Source of the DNA: an uncultured archaeon
GTDB taxonomy: Archaea > Halobacteriota > Halobacteria > Halobacteriales > Haloferacaceae
Assembly: GCA_937138675.1 (NCBI GenBank)
Contig: CAKZPG010000044.1
Location: 1 to 53,661 of the forward strand
Direction of reading: 5' to 3'
Length of the DNA stretch: 53,661 nt
Part shown: one piece after another, positions 1-8,421 of the stretch
Layout: every line of letters starts with the position of its first letter
How positions within the stretch are numbered: position 1 is the first letter of the stretch
Notes under the pieces: model-generated
What the model was told of the DNA's origin: nothing
The model's input: the letters and a program-made list of their open reading frames with translations, nothing else
Databases searched by the model: none
Translations under genes and position numbers: made by a program

Positions 1-65
1 GTCAGAGAGGCAGGAAGCCCCACCCTCAGCGAGGCAGTCAAGCCGAGCAGGTGGGGTAGTTCACA
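1..65 (+). mobile_element. Right end of an IS200/IS605-type (tnpB, IS1341-like) element, truncated by window edge
   Basis: Frame 1 reads VREAGSPTLSEAVKPSR, which resembles the C-terminal tail of haloarchaeal TnpB proteins (an xAGSPxLxE motif followed by the element end). The DNA has an imperfectly spaced inverted repeat, CCCCACC at 18-24 and GGTGGGG at 50-56, followed by TAGTTCAC. From memory this matches the right end of IS1341-like elements in haloarchaea. The rest of the element, including any tnpB body, lies outside the window, so I cannot say whether it is intact. Positions 66-193 hold no gene that I can support. Confidence 0.6.
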
Positions 66-193
66 CATCCGTCGGTATCGCCTCGATCCGCGTGCCCTCG
101 GGACGACCCGGTTGAAGCCGCGGCTGCGGTGGTGCCAGACGACCCATCTCAACGAGTACCGCGACACGATTCGCGGGTGGCCTGCGAGAGGAC

Positions 194-1312
194 CTACCCC
201 GCGAACGCGCTCTTTATCACCCGATCGTCGTTACGGAGGAAGACCGTTCGGCCGACGAGGGTGACCCGGATCGGTCCGCCCGGACAGACCGTCCACTCGG
301 CGGTCAGACGCCGTTCGCCGTCAACGAAGACCGTGAGCGTCGTCTCTCCCGGCGGGACCCGGAGACTGATCGGTCGGCTCTCGCCCGGCCCGAGCGTCGC
401 CGTGCGCGCGACACCGGGGTCGTCGTCGCTCTGCAGGGCGACACCGACTGTTGTCTCCGTCTGCTTGCTGTTGCTCATCCGCGTGATCCGGGTGTCGGTG
501 GTGTCACACGCCGCCGCAGGGCCGGTCTCCCCGACGACGAAACGCGGGAACCGCTCTTCGGGGACGTACCACCGGTGCTCTACGGTCCGGCCTGCGGTCG
601 CGACAGTGAGGTCGTAGCCCCCGTCACTCCGCGCCACGGGGACAATAGCCTCCACCCCCGCCGGCAGGTCGTAGGTGTAGTCGATGATCTGGCCCTGGTC
701 GCCCGTAACCTGGAGTGAGACGGGAACAGTTCGGTCGCGGTCGTTCCGGAGTGTCACCGCGCCGGCAACCTCGCGGCCAGGGTCAGTTGGGTTCTCGCGG
801 GGCAGCGCGCGGCTCTCGCCGCGTGCTTGGAGCGGTGGGCAGTCGGGGGCGCAGATGCCGATCTGTCGCGTCTCGACCCCCGCGGGCGTCAGCGAGGCGA
901 CCAAGTCCCACTCACCCCACTGCTCGCCGACCACCCAGCCGTGGACGGCGCGTTCGCCCGTTTCGGCCTCGACGATGACGTTGTAGATACCCCGGCGGGA
1001 AACGATCCCTTCGATGTCCCACGACCTGCCTCGTTGGATTGTCTTGCTCTCGGTCATCACCGTCTCTCCCTCGTGTTCGACGACCACGGTGGCGTACGTT
1101 GGTGTGTCGCGCCGGTTCCGAAGCTCGATACCACGCGGCGAGTCGACGTTTGCGGCGGGGTCGGACGCGGTCAGCGGGAGCGAACTCGTGGGTGTCGTCG
1201 TCTGCGAGGGCGTTCCGGTCGCCGGCGTCCGCCCGTCGCCGCCGGTCAGCGCGGAACACCCAGCCAGTGGAGCGAGTGCGGCGAGGAGCGCGCGGCGGTA
1301 CACGGTAATCAC
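194..1312 (-). CDS. Tat-type lipoprotein, haloarchaeal hypothetical
   Basis: A 372-residue secreted lipoprotein of unknown function. The N-terminus has YRR, a hydrophobic stretch and a lipobox ending LAPLAGC, with the predicted lipidated cysteine at residue 19. This is typical of Tat-exported haloarchaeal lipoproteins anchored on the outer face of the membrane. A Thr/Pro/Ser-rich linker (about residues 28-50) follows. Three beta-rich, CARDB-like segments then each carry an 'LRN.RD.P..V.V' pattern (about 62, 188 and 290). The start is GTG at 1312, chosen because it places the signal peptide directly at the N-terminus. It is divergent from the RaSEA gene. The function is not known, and binding or cell-surface scaffolding is only a guess. 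Confidence 0.75.
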   Translation of the reverse strand: MITVYRRALLAALAPLAGCSALTGGDGRTPATGTPSQTTTPTSSLPLTASDPAANVDSPRGIELRNRRDTPTYATVVVEHEGETVMTESKTIQRGRSWDIEGIVSRRGIYNVIVEAETGERAVHGWVVGEQWGEWDLVASLTPAGVETRQIGICAPDCPPLQARGESRALPRENPTDPGREVAGAVTLRNDRDRTVPVSLQVTGDQGQIIDYTYDLPAGVEAIVPVARSDGGYDLTVATAGRTVEHRWYVPEERFPRFVVGETGPAAACDTTDTRITRMSNSKQTETTVGVALQSDDDPGVARTATLGPGESRPISLRVPPGETTLTVFVDGERRLTAEWTVCPGGPIRVTLVGRTVFLRNDDRVIKSAFAG

Positions 1313-1389
1313 GCGTGGTGCCCGAGCTTCTTGAACCCCGTGTCCGGCTGGAACGACACCGCTTTGCCTGCCCGCTCACAGTGCTGTGT

Positions 1390-2460
1390 ATGAGTACACC
1401 GAGCCCTGAAGCAAACGAACGGGGTCGGGGAATGGACACCCACAACGCGGCCATGCGAGAGATCCGCGCCGAGAACGACGCCTCCTACGACCCTCACGAG
1501 CCGACGCGAGTCTGGATCGACGAGGACCGCACGCCAGACGGCGTGCGTGACTCACTCACGATTGTCCTCAACACCGGCGGATGTCGGTGGGCCCGCGCCG
1601 GTGGGTGTACGATGTGTGGCTACGTCGCCGAGTCGGTCGACGGCGGGACTGTCCCACACGAGGCGCTTTTGGACCAGCTGGACGCCGTTCTCACACACGA
1701 ACGCGAGTATCACGACGGCACCTGTGATCTCGTGAAGATCTACACCTCGGGGTCGTTCCTCGACGAGCGGGAGGTGCCCGCTCCCGCTCGCAAGGCCATC
1801 GCCGAGGCGTTTGCCGACCGGGAACGGATCGTTGTTGAGTCCCTACCGGACTTTGTCGCGACCGAGAAACTCGACGACTTTCTCGATCAGGGGCTGGCGA
1901 CGGACGTGGCGGTCGGGTTAGAGACCGCGACCGACCGGGTACGCCGGGACTGTGTGAACAAGTATTTCGACTACGCCGACTTTGAAGCCGCCGCCGAGTC
2001 GGCCCACGACGCCGGCGCCGGGATCAAGGCTTACCTGCTGATGAAGCCGCCATTTCTCACGGAACGAGAGGCCCTCTCCGACATGGTCTCCTCCATCCGC
2101 CGGTGTGCCGACCACGCCCACACCGTCTCGATGAACCCGTGTAACGTCCAGCGCTACACGATGGTCGACGAACTCCACTTCCGTGGGGGCTACCGGCCGC
2201 CGTGGCTCTGGTCGGTCGCGGCGGCACTGGAGCGGACCGCCGACGCCGACGCTCTTGTCGTCTCCGACCCCGTCGGCGCGGGCGGGGACCGCGGCGCGCA
2301 CAACTGCGGGGAGTGTGACGAGCGGGTCGAGACGGCGATAAAGGACTTCGACCTGCGGCAGGACCCGACGGTGTTCTCACAGGTGGAGTGTGACTGTCAC
2401 ACGACGTGGGAGACGGTCCTTGAGGAAGAGACTAGCTTCTGCCAGCCGCTCACCCGGTAA
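1390..2460 (+). CDS. raSEA: Archaeosine biosynthesis radical SAM protein RaSEA
   Basis: A radical SAM enzyme that works with ArcS (archaeosine synthase) to convert the lysine adduct of preQ0 at position 15 of tRNA to archaeosine. The sequence shows the cluster-binding cysteines C65-x7-C73-x2-C76 (CRWARAGGCTMC), the Elp3-like spacing typical of this family. An 'AVGLETATD' region lies in the radical SAM barrel, and a C-terminal Cys-rich part (NCGECDER, VECDCH) may bind metal. The length of 356 residues fits. An in-frame upstream ATG at 1315 exists, but the family N-terminus matches the ATG at 1390 (MSTPSPE). It is monocistronic here, with no clear partner adjacent. Confidence 0.9.
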   Translation: MSTPSPEANERGRGMDTHNAAMREIRAENDASYDPHEPTRVWIDEDRTPDGVRDSLTIVLNTGGCRWARAGGCTMCGYVAESVDGGTVPHEALLDQLDAVLTHEREYHDGTCDLVKIYTSGSFLDEREVPAPARKAIAEAFADRERIVVESLPDFVATEKLDDFLDQGLATDVAVGLETATDRVRRDCVNKYFDYADFEAAAESAHDAGAGIKAYLLMKPPFLTEREALSDMVSSIRRCADHAHTVSMNPCNVQRYTMVDELHFRGGYRPPWLWSVAAALERTADADALVVSDPVGAGGDRGAHNCGECDERVETAIKDFDLRQDPTVFSQVECDCHTTWETVLEEETSFCQPLTR

Positions 2461-2619
2461 ATAGGCAGGTTCGTGCTCTCCCGGCGTGTGGTCCCCAGCG
2501 GGTAGCACACACCCACCTCCCGACGGCGCGTGAATTCTTATTCCCGGTCTGCGATGTGAGTCCCTCAGACTCGTGGCTGGCGACGGCCTGCCCGTGCCGG
2601 TGAGTGAGTCGCTGCCCGC

Positions 2620-3291
2620 TCAGGCAAATGCCTGCAGGATCCCGGCACCGTCCGTCGGTCCCAGCTGTGGCAGAGTCGCACGCTCTGGGTGGGGCATCAG
2701 CACTGCAACACTCTCCCGATCGCCGATGAGGCCAGCGACGGCGCCACGGGAGCCGTTGGGGTTCGCCGCGCCAACCGCGCCGTCGGCGTCACAGTAGCGA
2801 AAGAGAATCCGGTTCTCGCCGACGAGGCGGTCGTAAGTTGCGTCGTCCGCCTCGAAGCGCCCCTCACCGTGAGCGATGGGCAGTTTGAGCACCTGTCCCT
2901 CATCGAACGCCTGTGTGAACGGCGTGTCCGCGCGCTCGACTCGAACGTGGGCGCGTTCGCAGTGGAATCGCGCGTCCGCGTTCGTGGTGAACGCGCCAGG
3001 GACAAGGCCGGACTCACAGCCCACCTGTGCGCCGTTACAGACACCGAGTACCGGCACACCCCGGTCGGCGGCGGCACGCACCTCCTCCGTCACGGGTGCA
3101 CGCGCAGCCATCGCGCCGGCGCGGAGGTAGTCACCGTAGGAGAACCCGCCGGGGAGGATGACGCCCGCGACGTCGTCAGGGAGGCCGTCAGCGTGCCAGA
3201 CACGCTCCGCTTCGATACCGAGGTGATCGAGCGCACGCACCGCGTCGCGGTCGCAGTTCGACCCGCCAAACTGAACGACGGCGACGGTCAT
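2620..3291 (-). CDS. purQ: Phosphoribosylformylglycinamidine synthase, glutaminase subunit PurQ
   Basis: Supplies ammonia from glutamine to PurL for conversion of FGAR to FGAM, step four of purine synthesis, in a PurL-PurQ-PurS complex. It is a class I glutamine amidotransferase of 223 residues. The nucleophile is C85 in VLGVCNGAQ, the oxyanion region is ILPGGFSYGD (about 45-54), and the catalytic His-Glu pair is in MPHPERA (H201, E203). The start is ATG at 3291 (MTVAVVQFGG). The longer in-frame ORF upstream overlaps purS and is Arg/Ser-rich, so it is rejected. It lies 16 bp downstream of purS, consistent with one operon. PurL is not in this window. Confidence 0.95.
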   Translation of the reverse strand: MTVAVVQFGGSNCDRDAVRALDHLGIEAERVWHADGLPDDVAGVILPGGFSYGDYLRAGAMAARAPVTEEVRAAADRGVPVLGVCNGAQVGCESGLVPGAFTTNADARFHCERAHVRVERADTPFTQAFDEGQVLKLPIAHGEGRFEADDATYDRLVGENRILFRYCDADGAVGAANPNGSRGAVAGLIGDRESVAVLMPHPERATLPQLGPTDGAGILQAFA

Positions 3292-3307
3292 CGTGTCGAC
3301 CCCGCGC

Positions 3308-3559
3308 TCATCGCTCCGCGACCTCGACGTTGTAGTCGTGGATCGTCGGGTTCGCGAGCAGGCGTTCGGCCATCTCGTTAGCACGCTCGCGGGCCTCCAC
3401 CCTGTTCTCGGCCGAGAGGTCGACCTCGAAGCGGTCGGCGGAGCGAAGCCCCTCGAGTTCGAACCCGAGTCGCTCCAGCGCGTGGTGCGTGGTGTCGGCC
3501 TCGGGGTCGAGCACCCCATTCTTTAGCCGGACCGTCACCGTTGCGGTGTACGTCGTCAC
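3308..3559 (-). CDS. purS: Phosphoribosylformylglycinamidine synthase subunit PurS
   Basis: An 83-residue small subunit that bridges PurQ and PurL and helps pass ammonia between the active sites. The sequence MTTYTATVTVRLKNGVLDPE and the segment HALERLGFE are characteristic of PurS. It is immediately upstream of purQ on the same strand. Its 5' end faces the purU gene, which is transcribed in the opposite direction about 140 bp away. Confidence 0.95.
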   Translation of the reverse strand: MTTYTATVTVRLKNGVLDPEADTTHHALERLGFELEGLRSADRFEVDLSAENRVEARERANEMAERLLANPTIHDYNVEVAER

Positions 3560-3698
3560 AGTCGGCGCTCCATCGCCGCGGAAGAAATCGGTTTCGACGC
3601 GGGCGCGTGAGAGTGTGGCTCCGGCCGCCTTCGAACGGAAGGCCCTTGAGCGCCGACTCCCGACCGCCTCCGATGACTATGCAGAGGTCTACGCCGAG

Positions 3699-4673
3699 AT
3701 GACACGGGAGTACGCAGAGATCACGGTGATCGGCGAGGACAAGACCGGAATCGTCGCTGGCGTGACGGGGGCGCTGTTCGAACGCGGCGTGAACGTTGAG
3801 GATATCGACCAGAACGTTCGCGAGGGAATCTTTCGAATGACACTCCACGCTGATCTCTCGGAGATGGTCTGCCGGCGCGAGACCCTCCGTGAGGCGCTTG
3901 CGGATGTAAGCGAGGAGCACGATGTCGAGGTGACGGTTCGGTTCTCCGAAGACCGCGACCGCGACCGGATCGCCGTCCTCGTCACGAAGGAGACCCACTG
4001 TCTCGAGAAGCTGTTTGCCGCCCGCGACGACGGGCAGTTGAACGCTGAGATAACCGTTGTCATCGGCAACCACGACGACCTCGAACCGCTCGCGGCCACT
4101 CACGACGTCCCGTTCTACGACGTCGGCGACGAGACGGGCGTTCCCGACGAGGACCGCATCCTTGAGCTTCTGGAGGAGTACCGGGCCGACCTCGTCGTGC
4201 TCGCGCGCTACATGCGCATCCTCTCACCGGACGTCGTCTTCCGGTACGAGGACCGAATCATCAACATTCATCCCTCACTTCTCCCGGCCTTTCCTGGCGC
4301 CGCTGCATACCGGCAGGCCAGGGAGGGCGGCGTTCGGATCGCAGGCGTCACTGCACATTACGTCACCACAGATCTCGACCAGGGGCCGATCATCACCCAG
4401 CGGGCATTCAACGTCCCCGACGGCGCGAGCGTCGAGGAGATGCGCATCCGAGGCCAGCCACTCGAGGCGGAAGCGCTTGTTGAGGCTGTCCGCCTCCATC
4501 TCGACGACACCGTCACTACACATTGGGGCCGAACGGAACTCCGCGACGCCGCCGACGAGGACGGCTATCAGCTCGGACTCCCGGATGACGTCGGCGATAT
4601 CCGCCCGGCGGAGCCGCGCAACCGGGATATTTCGGCCACCGGAACATCACCGCCGAACGACGGCGCCGGCTAG
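3699..4673 (+). CDS. purU: Formyltetrahydrofolate deformylase PurU
   Basis: Hydrolyses 10-formyl-tetrahydrofolate to formate and tetrahydrofolate, giving formate for purine synthesis or balancing the one-carbon pool. An N-terminal ACT-like domain (about residues 5-85, starting EITVIGEDKTGIVAGVTG) precedes a formyltransferase fold. The signature NIHPSLLPAFPGA carries catalytic H191, and TDLDQGPII supplies the conserved Asp. The length after the chosen ATG at 3699 is 324 residues, somewhat longer than the roughly 280 of bacterial PurU because of a C-terminal extension (about 285-324). An upstream extension would cover the purS promoter region and lacks family similarity. The stop overlaps the stop of convergent purC by 4 bp. 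Confidence 0.9.
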   Translation: MTREYAEITVIGEDKTGIVAGVTGALFERGVNVEDIDQNVREGIFRMTLHADLSEMVCRRETLREALADVSEEHDVEVTVRFSEDRDRDRIAVLVTKETHCLEKLFAARDDGQLNAEITVVIGNHDDLEPLAATHDVPFYDVGDETGVPDEDRILELLEEYRADLVVLARYMRILSPDVVFRYEDRIINIHPSLLPAFPGAAAYRQAREGGVRIAGVTAHYVTTDLDQGPIITQRAFNVPDGASVEEMRIRGQPLEAEALVEAVRLHLDDTVTTHWGRTELRDAADEDGYQLGLPDDVGDIRPAEPRNRDISATGTSPPNDGAG

Positions 4674-5686
4674 AGGCTCGCGGCCACGTCGACGGCCGTC
4701 TCGAGTGGTGGCCCGCCGAACCAGGTCTCCTCAGTGTAGGCATCGACACCGGCGGTATAGAGGTCACTCGCGGCCGCTATCACTTCGTCTGGAAGCGGGT
4801 CGGGCGAGCGGTCGCAGCGTGCGCGCCAGTCCGTCTCGCCCGCCGCCAGCGCCGCTTTCTTCGCCGCCTTCACTGCCGCCACCCACTCTGACTGGTGTCT
4901 GCGGTGGTACTGGCGTAGCAGCTCCTTCGAGATTGGCTGGCCGCGGTAGGTGTAGCGGTTCTCGTCGAACGTCCCGGCTACGTCGGCGACCCGGAGGGCG
5001 CCGTCGTCGTACAGCACTTCTATCTTCCCGTCGAGGTGGGTCAGGTTCGCATCCGCGGCCCGGTCGGTCAAGATGTAGTTGACTGCGCCCGCGAGCTGTT
5101 CGATCAGGTCGAGGTCGGCCTGCCCCGCTATCTTGCTCGCCTCCTCTCGGTCGAGATAGCGGTCCTGCGCCTCGAACTTCGTCGAGAATTCAACCAGCGG
5201 GTCGGGTAGGTCGGCGGTGCCCTCGGGCCACGACTCTCGGTCGAGGCCGGCCTCGCGCGGCGTGTAGCGGTCTCGAAGGCTCGACGTCGGCGGAACTGCG
5301 TTGCGAAAGACGACCTCGAGCGGGACAACGTAGCCGTCACCCGCCGCGGCGTGGTAGGCAGCATAGTCGTAGCCTGCCCCGTCGTGCGGGAGTTCCGGCC
5401 GCCGAGCGGCGGCGACGGCCATCTCCACCGGTGGCGTGTCTACCTCAACCAGCGACCGGGCCTCGCCGTCCACGACTACCCCGCGGTAGTGGGTCGGCAC
5501 TTCGTTGAGCTCGAGAAGGGTGAAATTGAACGCGCCCATCGTACAGAGCGCGGCGCCCTTGCTCGGCACCGTGTCGGGCATCTCGCCCCAGTCGAAGACG
5601 GAGTACGCGTCAGTGAACCGGAACCGGCCCCGCCCAAGCCCATCTTCCGGCTTCTCGTCGACGATGACTTCCTTGACGCTTGGCAT
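4670..5686 (-). CDS. purC: SAICAR synthetase PurC
   Basis: Phosphoribosylaminoimidazole-succinocarboxamide synthase, which ligates aspartate to CAIR using ATP in purine synthesis. The 338-residue protein has the family N-terminus (KEVIVDEKPEDGLGRGRF, then FTDAYSVFDWGEMPD), the segment VPLEVVFRNAVPPTSSLRDR (substrate-site 'P-EVVxRN'), and the long archaeal form that extends beyond bacterial PurC. It is convergent with purU with a 4-bp overlap. A weak TATA-like stretch lies at 5708-5717. PurQ, PurS, PurU and PurC together form a purine cluster. Confidence 0.95.
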   Translation of the reverse strand: MPSVKEVIVDEKPEDGLGRGRFRFTDAYSVFDWGEMPDTVPSKGAALCTMGAFNFTLLELNEVPTHYRGVVVDGEARSLVEVDTPPVEMAVAAARRPELPHDGAGYDYAAYHAAAGDGYVVPLEVVFRNAVPPTSSLRDRYTPREAGLDRESWPEGTADLPDPLVEFSTKFEAQDRYLDREEASKIAGQADLDLIEQLAGAVNYILTDRAADANLTHLDGKIEVLYDDGALRVADVAGTFDENRYTYRGQPISKELLRQYHRRHQSEWVAAVKAAKKAALAAGETDWRARCDRSPDPLPDEVIAAASDLYTAGVDAYTEETWFGGPPLETAVDVAASL

Positions 5687-5747
5687 ATGAGGTACCCGCG
5701 TGCGCCCGATAAGAATCGTGCGGCTTGTGGGCGTGCGGCCGTTCGCC

Positions 5748-6422
5748 CTACCTCCCCGTATGGTCTCGTGCTGCGACCCGTGCCGGCGCAGCGTCTCCGT
5801 CGCCTACCGGCAAGGGGAGCGCCGCGACGTCAACTCGCGCGCCCGTGTCCGTCGCCACCCGCCCAACATTCGTCAGGTTCTCCGCGATCAGCACGTCGGC
5901 GCCCAGCAGCGCCGTGTGGACCGGAAACGCCTCAGGGTTGCCCGGATCCGGGTCGTCGGCCAGCGCCGCGGGGTTCTCCGGCGTCGGCGCGTCTAGTCCC
6001 AGCCACGACACCTCCGCGTCCGCCACCGCCTCCGCGGCGCCCGGCGTCAGGTACGGGTGGTCCTCGTACCTGCCTGACCCAACGTGTTCGTCCCAGCCAG
6101 TGTGGACAAGGAGGGCATCGCCCGGCGCGAGGTCGGCGAGGACAGCCTCCAGCTCGGTCGCCTCGATCGGGTCACGCGCGCCGACCGCTGGCGACCACGC
6201 GATCGCCTTCCCGAGAAAACGGTCTGGCGGGTAGATATCGATGCCTGCCCCGTCGGGGAAGCGGTGACGCGGCGCCTCGACGTGGGTGCCGGCGTGGGTA
6301 GCGATCACGAGTTCGGAGGCCGCGAGCAAGGGCTCTTCGAGGCTTGCAACTCGTGGGGCGTCGAGAAAGGGGAGCCGCGGCGTGTCTGCGTCGATTCGGT
6401 GGGTGAGATCGTGCCACTCCAT
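5748..6422 (-). CDS. Cyclase-family metal-dependent hydrolase (kynurenine formamidase-like)
   Basis: A 224-residue member of the cyclase/KynB superfamily of metal-dependent amide or ester hydrolases. The metal-binding signature HxGTHxxxPxH appears as HAGTHVEAPRH (about residues 43-53), and a conserved GDALLVHTGWDEH segment follows. The start ATG at 6422 (MEWHDLTHRID) matches the family N-terminus, while the upstream in-frame extension is not protein-like. It is divergent from cofH (about 90 bp apart). The substrate is not assignable: KynB activity would need a tryptophan-degradation context, which is not visible here. Confidence 0.8.
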   Translation of the reverse strand: MEWHDLTHRIDADTPRLPFLDAPRVASLEEPLLAASELVIATHAGTHVEAPRHRFPDGAGIDIYPPDRFLGKAIAWSPAVGARDPIEATELEAVLADLAPGDALLVHTGWDEHVGSGRYEDHPYLTPGAAEAVADAEVSWLGLDAPTPENPAALADDPDPGNPEAFPVHTALLGADVLIAENLTNVGRVATDTGARVDVAALPLPVGDGDAAPARVAARDHTGR

Positions 6423-6512
6423 ACCACTCCGCGGAACCTCTGGCCGGGTAGCAGTTTCCCCTGCGTTCGCCGGGGGCGCGGGACTTTTTACTACCGGCGC
6501 CCGCGAGCGGGT

Positions 6513-7856
6513 ATGAGTGAGCCGGGTGCGCCGTCGTTCGACTGGGAACACGAGGTCGAGACCGACCAGTCGTTCGAGAATGCACTCTCAAAGGCCCGCG
6601 CGGGCGACCGTCTCGACGTCGACGACGCGACGGAACTCCTCGCGACCGGGACCGACCGCGCGGGACTCGACCGCGAGCGGACCGAGGCCGTCTTGCAGGC
6701 CGCCGACCAGCGCCGGCGTGAGGTCGTCGGCGACGAGGTGACGTTCATCGCGAACGTCAACAACAACGTCACGACTGCCTGTAACACCGGCTGCCTGTTC
6801 TGTAATTTCAAGGACGCCGCCTCGCGATTCGAGGGCGACGACCCCGAGGCCGGGTATACTCGCACGCCCGCGGAGTCCCGCGAGGTTGTCCGTGACGCCG
6901 TTCGACGCGGCGTCTACGAGGTTTGCTCGGTCTCCGGTCTCCATCCGGCTCTCGCACTCGACGCGGACCACCGCGAGGCGCTGGCGGGTCGTGAGGGTGT
7001 GAACTACCGTCCACCGGAAGTCTACGGCACCGACCCCGGCACCTATATCGAACAGCTTCGAGCGATGGCGGTCGACGGTGTTCACGTCCATTCGATGACG
7101 CCCGAGGAGGCCGAACACGCCCTGCGTGGTACAGACCGCACCTACCGCGAGACATACACGCGCCTTCGCGAGGCCGGCCTCGACAGTGCCCCTGGCACCG
7201 CTGCCGAGATCCTCGTCGACGAGGTGCGCGAAGCCATCTGCCCGGGCAAGATAGACTCCGCGGAGTGGGTCCAGGCGATGGAGGGCGCCGCAGCCGCAGG
7301 TCTCGACCTCACGGCGACGATCATGTACGGCCACGTCGAGAACATCCGTCACCGCGCGCTCCACCTCGATGTCGTGCGAGACCTGCAGGACCGGACGGGC
7401 GCTATCACCGAGTTCGTTCCCCTCTCATTTGTTCACCCGAACACGCCGCTGTACGAGCAGGGGTTGGTCGATGGCGGGCCGAGCCCCGCCGAGGACGCCC
7501 TGATGATCGCGGTCTCGCGACTTTTCCTCGACAACGTCGACCACCTCCAGTCGTCGTGGGTGAAGTTCGGCGACGAGCGCGCGCTCCAACTGCTCTCCTG
7601 TGGCGCCGACGACCTGATGGGCACTATCCTCTCCGAGGAGATAACCACCCGCGCGGGCGGCACGCACGGCGAGTTTCGCTCGTTTGACGACTACGCGCGG
7701 ATGATCCGGGCGATAGGCCGCGAGCCGGTCGAGCGCTCCACTGACTACCGTCAGCGCCGGCCGCTACCAGAGGACGGCCCGTACGGGCCACGGCTCGGCC
7801 CGCGGGCCGACGGGACGCCGATACTCGACGAACCCTCGCTGCCGGCGGACGACTGA
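6513..7856 (+). CDS. cofH: F420 chromophore (Fo) synthase subunit 2, CofH
   Basis: A radical SAM enzyme that, with CofG, condenses tyrosine with the ribityl-diaminouracil intermediate to make 7,8-didemethyl-8-hydroxy-5-deazariboflavin (Fo), the redox head of coenzyme F420. The cluster motif CNTGCLFC supplies C90, C94 and C97, and VCSVSGLHP and SFVHPNTPL fit the family. The length of 447 residues is normal for the haloarchaeal form. The start ATG at 6513 (MSEPGAPSF) is preceded by an AT-rich box (ttttta at about 6485) at leaderless distance. CofG is on the opposite strand 0.6 kb downstream. Confidence 0.93.
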   Translation: MSEPGAPSFDWEHEVETDQSFENALSKARAGDRLDVDDATELLATGTDRAGLDRERTEAVLQAADQRRREVVGDEVTFIANVNNNVTTACNTGCLFCNFKDAASRFEGDDPEAGYTRTPAESREVVRDAVRRGVYEVCSVSGLHPALALDADHREALAGREGVNYRPPEVYGTDPGTYIEQLRAMAVDGVHVHSMTPEEAEHALRGTDRTYRETYTRLREAGLDSAPGTAAEILVDEVREAICPGKIDSAEWVQAMEGAAAAGLDLTATIMYGHVENIRHRALHLDVVRDLQDRTGAITEFVPLSFVHPNTPLYEQGLVDGGPSPAEDALMIAVSRLFLDNVDHLQSSWVKFGDERALQLLSCGADDLMGTILSEEITTRAGGTHGEFRSFDDYARMIRAIGREPVERSTDYRQRRPLPEDGPYGPRLGPRADGTPILDEPSLPADD

Positions 7857-7863
7857 GCCGCCT

Positions 7864-8421
7864 ATGATGGTGTTCACCCACGTCGCCGCGGGGCTGGTTA
7901 TCGCCTCAGTCGTGGCGCTTTCTGCCCCCGGCTTCGCCGTCCCAGCGCTTGTGGGCGCCGTTGTCGGCGGTGTCGCCCCCGACCTCGACCTGTTCGCCGG
8001 CACCCACCGTCGGACACTCCACTTTCCCGACCTGTACTGGCTGCCCGCCGTCGGGTTCGGTGCCATAGCCGTCGGTCGGCCCACTCCGGTCGCCGTCGCG
8101 GCTGCCGTCGCAGCGCTCACGGCAGCGGTCCACTCCGTCTCGGACTGGTTCGGCGGCGGCACGGAGCTTCGACCGTGGGAGCGTACCTCACCCCACGGCG
8201 TCTACGTCCACCTGACCGGCCGGTGGCTTGCGCCGCGACACTGGGTGCGCTACGACGGCGCGCCGGAGGACCTACTGGTCGCGTCGGTCCTCTCGATTCC
8301 CGCGCTTGTCGTCTACGACCCACCGGTCTCTACGCTCGTCGTCCTGATGCTCATCGTCGCGGCGAGCTACGTGGCGATCCGCAGGCGACTCCCCGAGCTC
8401 AAGGAGCGATCCCGCCCTTAG
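7864..8421 (+). CDS. Membrane-bound metal-dependent hydrolase, YdjM/DUF457-like
   Basis: A 185-residue integral membrane protein of the LexA-regulated YdjM-like family (predicted membrane-bound metal-dependent hydrolases). It has about four hydrophobic segments (7-35, 45-62, 72-90 and 140-170) and the family's conserved polar residues: FTHVAAG near the start, PDLD (about 43-46), HRRTLH (about 52-57) and HSVSDWFGG. It starts 7 bp after the cofH stop and is probably cotranscribed. The stop overlaps the end of convergent cofG by 4 bp. The biochemical role is undefined in the family. Confidence 0.75.
   Translation: MMVFTHVAAGLVIASVVALSAPGFAVPALVGAVVGGVAPDLDLFAGTHRRTLHFPDLYWLPAVGFGAIAVGRPTPVAVAAAVAALTAAVHSVSDWFGGGTELRPWERTSPHGVYVHLTGRWLAPRHWVRYDGAPEDLLVASVLSIPALVVYDPPVSTLVVLMLIVAASYVAIRRRLPELKERSRP

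Noticed and set aside
6084-6512. N-terminal extension of CofH from ATG 6084
   Set aside because: Covers the divergent cyclase gene and its promoter and is not CofH-like. The family N-terminus starts at 6513.
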